NCBI RefSeq assembly: GCF_020880995.1
Contig: NZ_JAJISD010000002.1
Coordinates: 310,001-374,000, forward strand
DNA: 64,000 nt
DNA from: Reyranella aquatilis
Lineage (GTDB): Bacteria; Pseudomonadota; Alphaproteobacteria; Reyranellales; Reyranellaceae
Direction: 5' to 3'
The notes beneath the pieces are model-generated. The model saw nothing but the letters and a program-made list of their open reading frames with translations, had not been told where the DNA came from and ran no database searches. A program made the translations under genes and the position numbers. The number at the start of each line of letters is the position of its first letter. The first letter of the stretch is position 1. Below are positions 8,590-17,245 of the stretch, one piece after another.

Positions 8590-11500
8590 CCGCGCGCGCC
8601 GAGCTTGCGCAGAGACCGGTCGATCCAGAGGGCCGCGATCTTCTCCTGCACCGAGTTCTGGCGCAGGCGCTGCCGCAGGTTGGCGAAGTCGACGAGGTCG
8701 AGGCGCTGGTCCTGGTTGAAGCAGGAGAAGACCACCGTCTCCTTGCCCGTCTCAGGATCCTTGTGGAGCTGCAGGCACTGGGCACAGATCTCCTTCATCA
8801 TGCATTGCATGGGGGAGTTGATCGAGCCGAAGGCCACGTGTTCGGGCTTGAGGTACGACTTGAGCGCGGCATGCCGCGCCATACGAACGGCGTTCATCAT
8901 GCCATCCGAGCCGATGGCCACGATACGGTCGGCGGCACTGTAAGGGATCGGCTGGTCTCCCAGCTCGCCCGACGCATACTGGCGCATCGCCTCGACGATG
9001 TTGGTGACGACCGACTTGTCCTGCGGCCGGCCCGGCGTGAAGCCCGGCGCCTCGTCGCAGCACCAGACGACGACATCGGCCGCGGCCTCGATTTCCTCGA
9101 CCTTGTAGCGGTCGATCATCTTCTTGTAGCCGGCGAAGTAGAGCACCTTGCTGCCGGCCTTGCGAAAAGCCTGCCCGATCGAGAACAGCACGGCGTTGCC
9201 GAGGCCGCCGCCCACCAGAACGACCGTCTCGCCGGGCTCGATTTCTGTCGGCGCGCCGGTCGGTCCCATGACGATTACCGGTTCGCCCGGCTTCAGCAGC
9301 GCGCAGAGGTCGGACGAGCCGCCCATCTCGAGCGTGATCAGCGACAGCAGGCCCTTTTCCTTGTCGACCCAGGCGCCGGTCAGCGCGAGGCCCTCCATGG
9401 TGAGCAGAGTGCCCTCGGTGCGCGGTGAGCGCGCCTCGTAGTTCTGCAGGCGATAGAACTGACCGGGCTCGAAGTTGCGCGCGGCTGCCGGCGCCTCGAC
9501 GATCACTTCGATGATGGTCGGCGTCAGCCGGTCAACTCGGACCACGCGGGCGCGCCACGAACGATTGGCCTCGTCAAGGATCTCCGCCGGCGTGCGCTTG
9601 GGTGGCGGCAGCGCCGTCATCGAGCGCGTCAGCACCGGGTAGCCCTGCTTCGCCCCGCCCATCGCCTTCACGACGTTGCCCGCGAACGACGGATGCAGGT
9701 CGCCGAAGAACGACATGAAGCGGTTGTCGGCGTGGCGATACATGAGCACGCGCACGTCGGCGGGCTTGCAGACGCGCTCGGGTGTCGCGGGATTGCCTTC
9801 CTCGTCGAGGGCGCGGAAATACTTGCCGTCGATGAAGGCGTGCGTGGCATCCTCGCGCGCCAGCACCGTGTTGGGCTGCGTGCCCGCGGCCACGAGGATC
9901 GTGCGCGCCGGCAGCGTCGCCTCGACCTTCGCGCCGTTCTGCTCGCCCGCGACCTTCAAGGCCTTCGCCTGCCCGGCCTCGTCGATCTCGACGGCGACGG
10001 GCGACAGGCCTTCGACGAAGCGGATGTCTTCCTCGAGCGCCTTGAGCACTTCCTCGTGGTTCAGGGTGTAGGATGGCGAATCGATCAGGCGACGGCGATA
10101 GACCAGCGAGACGCCGCCCCAGCCGTTCACAAGTTTCGTGATCGCGGGATCGCGGCCCTCGCGCGCCGCCGCCTCGCGCTCGGCGCGGATGGCCCGGGCA
10201 TGGGCGATGAACTCCGCGGCGATCTCGCGTTCCTCGGGCGACCAGTTGATGCCCACCGCGGCTTCGCCGCGCTCGGCGATCAGCATCTCGTGGCGGGCGA
10301 GGAACTTCTCGACCTGCAGCGGATAATAGGCCAGCGATTCGGTCGCCGTATCGATCGCGGTCAGGCCGCCGCCGATCACCACGACCGGCAGGCGGATCTG
10401 CAGGTTGGCGATCGAATCCTTCTTGGCCGCGCCGGTGAGCTGCAGCGCCATCAGGAAATCCGATGCTGCACGCACGCCGCGCGCCAGACCGTTCGGCAGG
10501 TCCAGAACAGTGGGCTTGCCGGCACCGGCGCAGAGCGCGATGTGGTCGAAGCCCATGGCGAAGGCGCTCTCGACCGTCACCGTGCCGCCGAAGCGCACGC
10601 CGCCGAACATCGAGAACTGCGCGCGCCGTTCCAGCAGCAGGCGCACCATCTTCAGGTAGTTCTTGTCCCAGCGCACGGTGATGCCGTACTCGGCGACTCC
10701 GCCGAAGCCCGCCATCGCGCGCTCGCCGAGATTCTCGCGCAAGCTCGAGACGTCCTTGACCGCGGCGAACGGCACGCGCGTGCCATCCATCTTCACGCCC
10801 GACTGAGCCTCGGGCAGCGGCTCGATCTTGAGACCGTCGATGCCGACCACCGTATGCCCATCGTTCATCAGATGATGCGCGAGGTTGAAGCCGGCGGGAC
10901 CGAGGCCCACCACCAGCACGGTGCGTCCCGTCGAGGGGCGCGGGATCGGGCGGCGCAGGTTGAGCGGATTCCAGCGCGTCAGCAGCGAGTAGATCTCGAA
11001 GCCCCACGGGAGAGCCAGCACGTCCTTCAACGTGCGGGTCTCGATCTGCGGGATGTCGACCGGTTCCTGCTTCTGGTAGATGCAGGCCTTCATGCAGTCG
11101 TTGCAGATGCGATGCCCGGTCGCCGCCAGCAGCGGATTGTCGATCGCGGCCATCGCCAGCGCGCCGATGGAGAAGCCCTCGCTCTTCAGCAGGTTCATCT
11201 CCGAGATTTTCTCTTCGAGCGGACAGCCCGCCAGCGTCACGCCGAACGGCGACTTCTGGAAGGCCCCGGTCTTGCGATCCTTGAGCCCGCGAGAGCAGCT
11301 GTCCTTGCCCTGGTTGTGGCACCAGATGCAGTAGTTCGCATGATCGAGCGCGCGCACCAGGTCGAAGCCCTGATCGGTGAGCGCGAAGCCCTCGCGATGG
11401 CGCAGCATCGGCCGAGGCAGCTTCATGCGGGTCACGCCATCGACGATCTCGGTCTCGATCGGCACCAGATGCTCGAAGTCGAGCTTGTGCGGCACCTTGA

Positions 11501-12089
11501 AGAGCGGACCGTCGAGATGCCGCTTCTTCCCTTCCGGATTGTGCAGCGCCCAGGCGGCGTACTCGGCGAAGGCGGTGACCTGCGGGGTCGGCGCCTCGAC
11601 CTTGAACTCTGCCCCGATCAGGTTGCGGACGGCCAGCGCGAAGGCCAGTTCCCAGGCTTCCAGACCGTCGGCGAGCTTTACCGGCAGCGAAAGAGCCGCC
11701 GTGACGGCCGCGCCGTCGAGCGCGGCGGCGACGTCCGGCTTGAGGGCGCGCGTGACGTAGCGCTGCACGAAGAGCCGCTTGCAGTCGTAGAGCGGCGCCA
11801 GGCGACGATGACGTTCCCGCAGAGAGGCTGCTTCGGCGCTGACGCCGAACAGGGAGCCGATGAAGTCCTCCAGCGGCCGCGCCACTTCGATCAGGAGATT
11901 GGACTCGTCCTTTGCGGCAAGACCGTCGGGGGCGGCGCGCGCGGCCATCAGGCGGGCATGAGCGTCGACGTTGGCGTCCCTCAGCCAGGCCACGAAGGCG
12001 GCATCAAGACGGGCGATCCCTTCACGGTCGTGAAGATCGTCGAAGCTGAGCCCGTGCGAGAGCGGAGGGGCCAGCTGGAAATCAGACAT
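8586..12089 (-). CDS. Large multidomain FAD/NAD(P) oxidoreductase (GltD-like core plus PyrK/ferredoxin-reductase-like C-terminus)
   Basis: 1167 residues. The N-terminal third is of unknown fold and contains Cys-rich motifs CIWCHNQGKDSCSRGL, GCPLEEKISEMNLL and RICNDCMKACIYQKQ, resembling the 4Fe-4S part of glutamate-synthase small subunits. The middle holds a pyridine-nucleotide-disulfide oxidoreductase core (VLVVGLGPAGFNLAHHL, later VVVIGGGLTAIDTATES). The C-terminus is a flavin/NAD reductase module (FEPGQFYRLQNYE, VLVGGGLGNAVLFSIGQAFR) ending in a Cys motif (MQCMMKEICAQCLQ, then FSCFNQDQ) like PyrK. It probably passes electrons from NAD(P)H through FAD and Fe-S centres to an unknown acceptor. 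Divergent from ctaA. ATG 12089 chosen at the start of similarity. Confidence 0.8.
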   Translation of the reverse strand: MSDFQLAPPLSHGLSFDDLHDREGIARLDAAFVAWLRDANVDAHARLMAARAAPDGLAAKDESNLLIEVARPLEDFIGSLFGVSAEAASLRERHRRLAPLYDCKRLFVQRYVTRALKPDVAAALDGAAVTAALSLPVKLADGLEAWELAFALAVRNLIGAEFKVEAPTPQVTAFAEYAAWALHNPEGKKRHLDGPLFKVPHKLDFEHLVPIETEIVDGVTRMKLPRPMLRHREGFALTDQGFDLVRALDHANYCIWCHNQGKDSCSRGLKDRKTGAFQKSPFGVTLAGCPLEEKISEMNLLKSEGFSIGALAMAAIDNPLLAATGHRICNDCMKACIYQKQEPVDIPQIETRTLKDVLALPWGFEIYSLLTRWNPLNLRRPIPRPSTGRTVLVVGLGPAGFNLAHHLMNDGHTVVGIDGLKIEPLPEAQSGVKMDGTRVPFAAVKDVSSLRENLGERAMAGFGGVAEYGITVRWDKNYLKMVRLLLERRAQFSMFGGVRFGGTVTVESAFAMGFDHIALCAGAGKPTVLDLPNGLARGVRAASDFLMALQLTGAAKKDSIANLQIRLPVVVIGGGLTAIDTATESLAYYPLQVEKFLARHEMLIAERGEAAVGINWSPEEREIAAEFIAHARAIRAEREAAAREGRDPAITKLVNGWGGVSLVYRRRLIDSPSYTLNHEEVLKALEEDIRFVEGLSPVAVEIDEAGQAKALKVAGEQNGAKVEATLPARTILVAAGTQPNTVLAREDATHAFIDGKYFRALDEEGNPATPERVCKPADVRVLMYRHADNRFMSFFGDLHPSFAGNVVKAMGGAKQGYPVLTRSMTALPPPKRTPAEILDEANRSWRARVVRVDRLTPTIIEVIVEAPAAARNFEPGQFYRLQNYEARSPRTEGTLLTMEGLALTGAWVDKEKGLLSLITLEMGGSSDLCALLKPGEPVIVMGPTGAPTEIEPGETVVLVGGGLGNAVLFSIGQAFRKAGSKVLYFAGYKKMIDRYKVEEIEAAADVVVWCCDEAPGFTPGRPQDKSVVTNIVEAMRQYASGELGDQPIPYSAADRIVAIGSDGMMNAVRMARHAALKSYLKPEHVAFGSINSPMQCMMKEICAQCLQLHKDPETGKETVVFSCFNQDQRLDLVDFANLRQRLRQNSVQEKIAALWIDRSLRKLGARG

Positions 12090-12120
12090 AAACGAGGATC
12101 CGGGGCGAGAGGGCAGGCCG

Positions 12121-12132
12121 TTCGTATACGAA
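12121..12132. promoter_or_regulatory. Perfect 12-bp palindrome in divergent promoter region
   Basis: TTCGTATACGAA at 12121-12132 is a perfect palindrome between the flavoprotein gene (start 12089) and ctaA (start 12197), 32 bp and 64 bp from the two starts. Its place suggests an operator for a dimeric regulator, but no regulator gene is next to it. Confidence 0.35.
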
Positions 12133-12196
12133 CCGATTAAATCGCCCGGCCCGGACGAGTGCAAGCCTCACTGGCGGGACGGGATTAGCGACATTT

Positions 12197-13264
12197 ATGC
12201 CTGATGACGCCGCCGCTTCCATACCCCATGTTCCGCCCGTCATGAGTCAAGTCCCCGCTTCCGTGCGCCAGTGGCTGATCGTCGTCGCCGGCATGATCTT
12301 CTTCATGATCGTGATCGGCGCCCTGACACGGCTCACCGAGTCGGGCCTGTCGATGGTGGAGTGGCGGCCGGTGACCGGCTGGCTGCCGCCGTTGTCGGAT
12401 GCGGCATGGCAGGCCGAGCTGAAAAAATACCTGGCGTCGCCGCAGGGGCGCATCGTCAACCGCGACTTTACCGTCCTGGAGTTCCAGGAAATCTTCTGGC
12501 TAGAGTATATCCACCGTGTGTGGGGCCGGCTGATCGGGCTGGCCTTCGCCCTGCCACTCGCCTGGTTCTGGTGGCGCGGCGCCCTCAATGCGTATCTCAA
12601 GCCGCGCCTGCTCGCCCTCCTCGTCCTGGGCGGACTGCAGGGCGCGATGGGCTGGGCGATGGTGGCGTCGGGTCTCGTCGACCGACCGTCCGTCAGCCAC
12701 TACCGGCTCGCCGCGCACCTGTTCCTCGCGATCGTCATCTATGCCTACACGGTCTGGCTGATCCTTGAGCTTACGCCGCGGGCCATCCATCGCGACGATC
12801 CCAAGGTCGCCCGCAAGGCCACGGCACTGATCGGCTTCCTGCTGGTGGTGCTGGTTTGGGGCGCCTTCATGGCCGGTCTGCGCGCCGGCACCGCGCACAG
12901 CACCTTCCCCACCATGTCGGGATACTGGATACCGCCCGGCCTGTTCGACCTCTCGCCTGCCTGGATCAACCTCTTCGAGAACGGCACGACCATCCAGTTC
13001 GTGCATCGCTGGCTGGCGAAGCTCCTGGTGCTGGGGGTGCTGATCATGGCCTGGCGGGCGCCGCGCTCGGAGACCTTGGCTGCCGCGGCGATGGCTCTCT
13101 TCCAGCTGGGTCTCGGGATCGCCACCATCCTGAGCGGTGTCAGCATCCCGATCGCGACCCTGCACCAGGCCGGCGCCGTGCTGCTGCTGACGACCCTGCT
13201 GGTCGTGCGCCATCGGGCGATGCCTTCTCCGCAGAGGCCTGTCTCGGCTATTCTGCGGGGATGA
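12197..13264 (+). CDS. ctaA: Heme A synthase (COX15/CtaA)
   Basis: 355 residues, about eight transmembrane helices. Converts heme O to heme A in the cytoplasmic membrane for aa3-type cytochrome oxidase. Seen: IGALTRLTESGLSMVEWRPVTGWLPP after helix 1, the four conserved heme-ligand histidines in EYIHRVWGRLIG, SHYRLAAHLFLA, IQFVHRWLAKLL and ATLHQAGAVLLL, matching the alphaproteobacterial COX15 type rather than the shorter Bacillus CtaA. ATG 12197; a second Met (12242) could also serve. The TGA stop overlaps the following gene by ATGA. A cytochrome oxidase operon is not in the window. Confidence 0.95.
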   Translation: MPDDAAASIPHVPPVMSQVPASVRQWLIVVAGMIFFMIVIGALTRLTESGLSMVEWRPVTGWLPPLSDAAWQAELKKYLASPQGRIVNRDFTVLEFQEIFWLEYIHRVWGRLIGLAFALPLAWFWWRGALNAYLKPRLLALLVLGGLQGAMGWAMVASGLVDRPSVSHYRLAAHLFLAIVIYAYTVWLILELTPRAIHRDDPKVARKATALIGFLLVVLVWGAFMAGLRAGTAHSTFPTMSGYWIPPGLFDLSPAWINLFENGTTIQFVHRWLAKLLVLGVLIMAWRAPRSETLAAAAMALFQLGLGIATILSGVSIPIATLHQAGAVLLLTTLLVVRHRAMPSPQRPVSAILRG

Positions 13265-16200
13265 CCGGCAAGCCGGCGACCGCTCCTGCCTCCCCGAAAA
13301 GGCCCCTTCTGAAGCGACCCGTCGTGATGACGTCGTTCGCCATCATGTTGGCGGCTGCCGCGGGGGCCGGAACCTGGATCATGCGCCCGCCGGAAGAAGC
13401 CCCGCAGCGCCCCTCGCAAGCCCTGGCGCCACCGGCCGTGCCCGCGCTGCCGCCAAACCCGCAGCCCGTCGCGCAGCCCCGGCCTCCCGCAACGGAGGCG
13501 AGTCCACCCAATCCACCCTCACCCGCCGCGGCCCAGTCGTCTCCCGCCACGCCGGAGGTCGCGACCGCACCTGCCGCGCCTCCCTCGCCCGATCCGCCAC
13601 CGCCTCCGACCGAAGCCGCTCGGCCGCCGGTGCCGGACGCCACGAACGACCGGTCCGTCGATTGGGCTTCGCTGCCAATCGCCGAACTGCGCACCCAGGC
13701 GGAAGGCAACAGCATTCCCGCCATGGAGGAGATCGCCCGGCGTCTGGTTCAGGGCATCGGCGTCGCCAAGGACCAGCAGGCCGGTGCCGGCTGGCTGATG
13801 CGCGCGGCCGAAGCCGGCTCGGCCCAGTCGGCGTTCAACGTCGCGGTGATGTTCGAACGCGGCTTCGTCATGGAGCGGGACTCGGCCAAGGCCGTCGAGT
13901 GGTATCGCAAGGCCGCCGCAGCAAACCTCGCAATCGCAAAGCACAACCTCGCGCTGATGCTGCGGGACGGCAAGGGCGCGGCACGCGACGGCAAGGCGGC
14001 GCTCGACCTCCTCCACGCCGCGGCACGCCAGGGCATGGCCGCGTCGATGTTCACGCTGGGCGACATCTACGAACGCGGCGATGCGGCCGAAAAGGACGCG
14101 GCAATGGCAATGGCCTGGTTCGCGATCGCCGCCGAATTCGAGCGGCAGACCAACAAGGGAACCGAGACCGCGCTCGGCAAGACGTCGGCGACGCGGGCGC
14201 AGGCGCTGCAGCGCGGATTGACGCCCGAGGATCTGCAGAAGGCGGAACTGGTGGGCCAGACCGAGTTCAGGCGGATCGTCGAAACGATGAAGCAGGAGCG
14301 TCCACCCGCCCGGCCGGCGCCGACGCAAACCGCCGCAGCGACACCTCTGCGAACGGCTCCGGCTCCCGCACCGGTGCCGAGACCCTCCGCCCGTCCGGAG
14401 CCGCCGGCGCCGCGTGTTGCCGCCCCTCCCCCACAGCCGCCGATCGACCTCGTTCCGGCCGACTGGCCGAAGGCACCGAAGGATCAGGTTCGCGTCATCC
14501 AGCAGGCGCTGTTCGACCTGAAGCTGCTCCGTGACAAACCCGATGGTGCGATCGGTCCGATGACGCGCGCCGCGATCCGGACCTTCCAGCGCATTTCAGC
14601 CCGCAGCGAAACCGGCGAGCCGACACCCGAACTCTACGGCGCGCTGAAAGAGGCCTTGGCACGGCGCGAGGTGCCGCCCCCCTCCAGGCCGGAGGCCGCA
14701 CCCGAAGTGGCCGTCGCAGCCGCAAGCCCGCCGCAGGCCCCCTCGCCGAAGAGCGAACTCACGAAACCGGTCGAGGTTGCGCTGGCTGACCCGCCGCCTG
14801 CGCTCAGTACGGCAGACATCGCGAGACTGAAGCCGGCTCCGGCCGCACTGCCCAAGCCGATCGCCATCGCAGCGGCAGACTTGCCGCCGCCCCTGACGAC
14901 GAGCGACATCGCGGCACTGACGCCCACGCCACCGAGGGCGATCGAACTGGCTGCCGCCGAAGCGCCACCGCCGCCCAATTCGGCAGACTTCGCTGCGCTC
15001 GCGCTCGAGCCGCCGAAGCCCATCGAACTGGCCGCCACCGAACCACCGCCGCCGCCACCCAGTTCGGACGACATCGCGGCGCTCATGCCCCTGCCGCCCA
15101 AGCCCATCGAACTGGCCGCCACCGAGCCACCGCCGCCGCCACCCAGCTCGCACGAGATCGCGGCGCTCATTCCCGAGCCGCCGAAGCCCATCGAACTGGC
15201 CGCCACCGAACCGCCGCCGCCGCCACCCAGCTCGGACGACATCGCGGCGCTCATGCCCCTGCCGCCGAAGCCCATCGAACTGGCCGCCACCGAACCGCCG
15301 CCGCCGCCACCCAGCTCGGACGACATCGCGGCGCTCATGCCCGAGCCGCCGAAGCCCATCAAGCTGGTAGCCACCGAGCCACCGCCGCCGCTCACTTCGG
15401 CAGACATCGCGGCGCTCATGCCAAAGCCGATCGAACTGGCCGCCGCCGAACCGCCACCATCGCCGCCGACATCGGCCGACATCGCCAAGGCCGCGCCGGC
15501 GGCACCGCCGCCGCCGAAACCGATCCAGCTCGCGGCAACACCCGCGCCCCCGCCGCCACCCACCTCCGCCGACATCGCCAAAGCCGCGCCCGCGGCACCG
15601 CCGCCGCCGAAGCCGATCCAGCTCGCAGCGACGCCCGCGCCCCCGCCGCCTCCGACTTCGGCCGACATCGCCAAGGCCGCGCCTGCGGCACCGCCGCCGC
15701 CGAAACCGATCCAGCTCGCGGCAACGCCCGCGCCCCCGCCGCCTCCGACTTCGGCCGATATTGCCAAGGCCACGCCGGCGGCACCGCCACCGCCCAAGCC
15801 GATCCAGCTCGCGGCAACGCCCGCGCCTCCGCCGCCTCCGACTTCGGCCGATATCGCCAAGGCCATGCCCGCGGCACCGCCGCCGCCGAAGCCGATCCAG
15901 CTCGCGGCAACGCCCGCTCCCCCGCCGCCTCCGACTTCGGCCGACATCGCCAAGGCCACGCCCGCGGCACTGCCGCCGCCGAAGCCGATCCAGCTCGCGG
16001 CAACGCCCGCTCCCCCGCCGCCTCCGACTTCGGCCGACATCGCCAAGGCCACGCCCGCGGCACTGCCGCCGCCGAAGCCGATCCAGCTCGCGGCCGCGCC
16101 ACCGCCGCCGTCCCCACCGACGTCAGCCGACATCATCAAGTCGATGCCCAAAGATCCTGACGCGTGGCCGGCGACAGCGGTCGAGCAAACAAGAAGCGTG

Positions 16201-16398
16201 CAGGCGCTCCTGCGCGAGTTCCGCTTCTACAAGGACCCGCCGGACGGACGCCTGGGCCAGGCAACGCGCGCGGCCATTCGCGAGTATCAGGGCATCGCGG
16301 GCCTGCCGGTCACGGGTCAGCCGGACAAGGCGCTGTTCGACTCGCTGAAGGAGATGCAGGAACTGACCAGGCCGAAGTCCAAGGCCGGCTCAAACTAG
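13261..16398 (+). CDS. SEL1-repeat, double peptidoglycan-binding-domain envelope protein with 16-copy Pro-rich repeat
   Basis: 1045 residues. Signal anchor at about 21-40, then a Pro/Ala-rich linker, four SEL1-like helical repeats (about 150-300), a PG_binding_1 domain (DQVRVIQQALFDLKLLRDKPDGAIGPMTRAAI, about 410-470), a long repeat region, and a second PG_binding_1 domain at the C-terminus (SVQALLREFRFYKDPPDGRLGQATRAAI). The repeat unit is S/T-x-D-I-A followed by Pro, K-P-I-x-L-A-A-T and a Pro run: 28-31 residues per unit, 16 copies. Likely spans the periplasm, bound to peptidoglycan at two places, with SEL1 repeats as a protein scaffold. Starts in the ATGA overlap with ctaA. Confidence 0.85.
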   Translation: MTGKPATAPASPKRPLLKRPVVMTSFAIMLAAAAGAGTWIMRPPEEAPQRPSQALAPPAVPALPPNPQPVAQPRPPATEASPPNPPSPAAAQSSPATPEVATAPAAPPSPDPPPPPTEAARPPVPDATNDRSVDWASLPIAELRTQAEGNSIPAMEEIARRLVQGIGVAKDQQAGAGWLMRAAEAGSAQSAFNVAVMFERGFVMERDSAKAVEWYRKAAAANLAIAKHNLALMLRDGKGAARDGKAALDLLHAAARQGMAASMFTLGDIYERGDAAEKDAAMAMAWFAIAAEFERQTNKGTETALGKTSATRAQALQRGLTPEDLQKAELVGQTEFRRIVETMKQERPPARPAPTQTAAATPLRTAPAPAPVPRPSARPEPPAPRVAAPPPQPPIDLVPADWPKAPKDQVRVIQQALFDLKLLRDKPDGAIGPMTRAAIRTFQRISARSETGEPTPELYGALKEALARREVPPPSRPEAAPEVAVAAASPPQAPSPKSELTKPVEVALADPPPALSTADIARLKPAPAALPKPIAIAAADLPPPLTTSDIAALTPTPPRAIELAAAEAPPPPNSADFAALALEPPKPIELAATEPPPPPPSSDDIAALMPLPPKPIELAATEPPPPPPSSHEIAALIPEPPKPIELAATEPPPPPPSSDDIAALMPLPPKPIELAATEPPPPPPSSDDIAALMPEPPKPIKLVATEPPPPLTSADIAALMPKPIELAAAEPPPSPPTSADIAKAAPAAPPPPKPIQLAATPAPPPPPTSADIAKAAPAAPPPPKPIQLAATPAPPPPPTSADIAKAAPAAPPPPKPIQLAATPAPPPPPTSADIAKATPAAPPPPKPIQLAATPAPPPPPTSADIAKAMPAAPPPPKPIQLAATPAPPPPPTSADIAKATPAALPPPKPIQLAATPAPPPPPTSADIAKATPAALPPPKPIQLAAAPPPPSPPTSADIIKSMPKDPDAWPATAVEQTRSVQALLREFRFYKDPPDGRLGQATRAAIREYQGIAGLPVTGQPDKALFDSLKEMQELTRPKSKAGSN
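14806..16150 (+). repeat. In-gene tandem repeat array (84-93 bp units)
   Basis: Sixteen copies of a unit coding [ST]-x-D-I-A … K-P-I-x-L-A-A. Copies 3-7 are 84 bp long with the form SSDDIAALMP-PPKPIELAATE-Pro; copies 9-15 are about 93 bp with the form TSADIAKA-PAAPPPPKPIQLAATPA-Pro. Copies within each block are nearly identical in DNA, so the block probably expands and contracts by recombination or slippage. The first two copies are diverged and the last is truncated. Confidence 0.9.
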
Positions 16399-17232
16399 CC
16401 GCCCCGCGTGTCGCCACCATGCCGTAGGGAGATGCGACGCGGCACGCTGCGCGGCCTCGATCGACGCATAGAGGCCAAAGCAGGTCGCACCGCTGCCGCT
16501 CATCGCGACGTGGGCTATTCCGTCGCTGCTTCGTAGACGATCGAGCACGTCGGCCACGACCGGCTGGAGCGAGATTGCCGCCGCCGTCAGGTCGTTACCG
16601 CGACGCGCCAGGTCGGCTGCAAGGGCGGCGAGGTCGGACCAGCCCGGTCCAATCGGCAGGCCCGCGGATAAATCGCCGGAGCGCGCGCGGAAGACGGCGG
16701 GCGTCGGCAACGCAACGCCGGGATTGACCAGCAGGATCGCGCAGTCCGGCAGGCGGGGAGCCGGTGCGAGACGCTCGCCGATCCCCGTCGCCACCGCCGG
16801 CTGGCCGGCAAGACACATCGGCACGTCGGCGCCGAGCGATGCCGCCAGATCGAACAACTCCTCCTCGGGCATGGCGATGCGCCACAGGTCCACCAGCGCC
16901 CGCAACGTCGCGGCGGCATCGGCCGAGCCGCCGCCGAGGCCCGCCGCCACGGGAATGCGCTTGGTCAGGCGAAGCGCCGCGCGCGGAGCCACACCGGCAC
17001 GACCGGCCAGCAGCCGGGCGGCCTTCAGAACGAGATTGTCGGCGGCATCGTCGCCGTCGAGCGCAGCCGCTCCCGGGCCGACGATTTCGAGCGACAGATC
17101 CCCGGCCGGCGCGACCTCGATCTCGTCGGCGAGATCCGTGAAGGCTATCAGCGAATCGAGCAGGTGGTAGCCGTCGGCGCGGCGGCCGACAACGTTCAAC
17201 CAGAGGTTGACCTTGGCGCGAGCAGGCCGCAC
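16390..17232 (-). CDS. ispE: 4-diphosphocytidyl-2-C-methyl-D-erythritol kinase
   Basis: 280-residue GHMP kinase of the non-mevalonate isoprenoid pathway; phosphorylates CDP-ME with ATP. Seen: substrate-binding ARAKVNLWLNVVGRRADGYH near the N-terminus, the ATP loop PVAAGLGGGSADAAA (94-107 region) and the C-terminal GHMP motif VAMSGSGATCFGLY. GTG at 17232 chosen, with a GGGAG site 7 bp upstream, because homology begins right there (the open frame continues upstream into the TPR gene). Its 3' end overlaps the convergent repeat-protein gene by 9 bp. Third gene of the ETF-QO/TPR/ispE unit, 13 bp after the TPR gene. Confidence 0.95.
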   Translation of the reverse strand: MRPARAKVNLWLNVVGRRADGYHLLDSLIAFTDLADEIEVAPAGDLSLEIVGPGAAALDGDDAADNLVLKAARLLAGRAGVAPRAALRLTKRIPVAAGLGGGSADAAATLRALVDLWRIAMPEEELFDLAASLGADVPMCLAGQPAVATGIGERLAPAPRLPDCAILLVNPGVALPTPAVFRARSGDLSAGLPIGPGWSDLAALAADLARRGNDLTAAAISLQPVVADVLDRLRSSDGIAHVAMSGSGATCFGLYASIEAAQRAASHLPTAWWRHAGRLV

Positions 17233-17245
17233 GCCCTGCTCCCGT

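Noticed and set aside
9693..12140. Very long plus-strand open frame opposite the flavoprotein
   Set aside because: Antisense shadow with His/Arg/Asp-rich composition; no ribosome site or known domain.
12856..13260. Upstream extension of the SEL1 protein into ctaA
   Set aside because: The added residues are out of frame with ctaA and carry no similarity; the ATGA overlap at 13261 and the signal anchor after it mark the start.
14634..16151. 505-codon minus-strand Gly-rich repeat protein
   Set aside because: Complement of the Pro-rich repeat region of the plus-strand gene; the ctaA-ATGA overlap and PG-binding domains decide for the plus strand.
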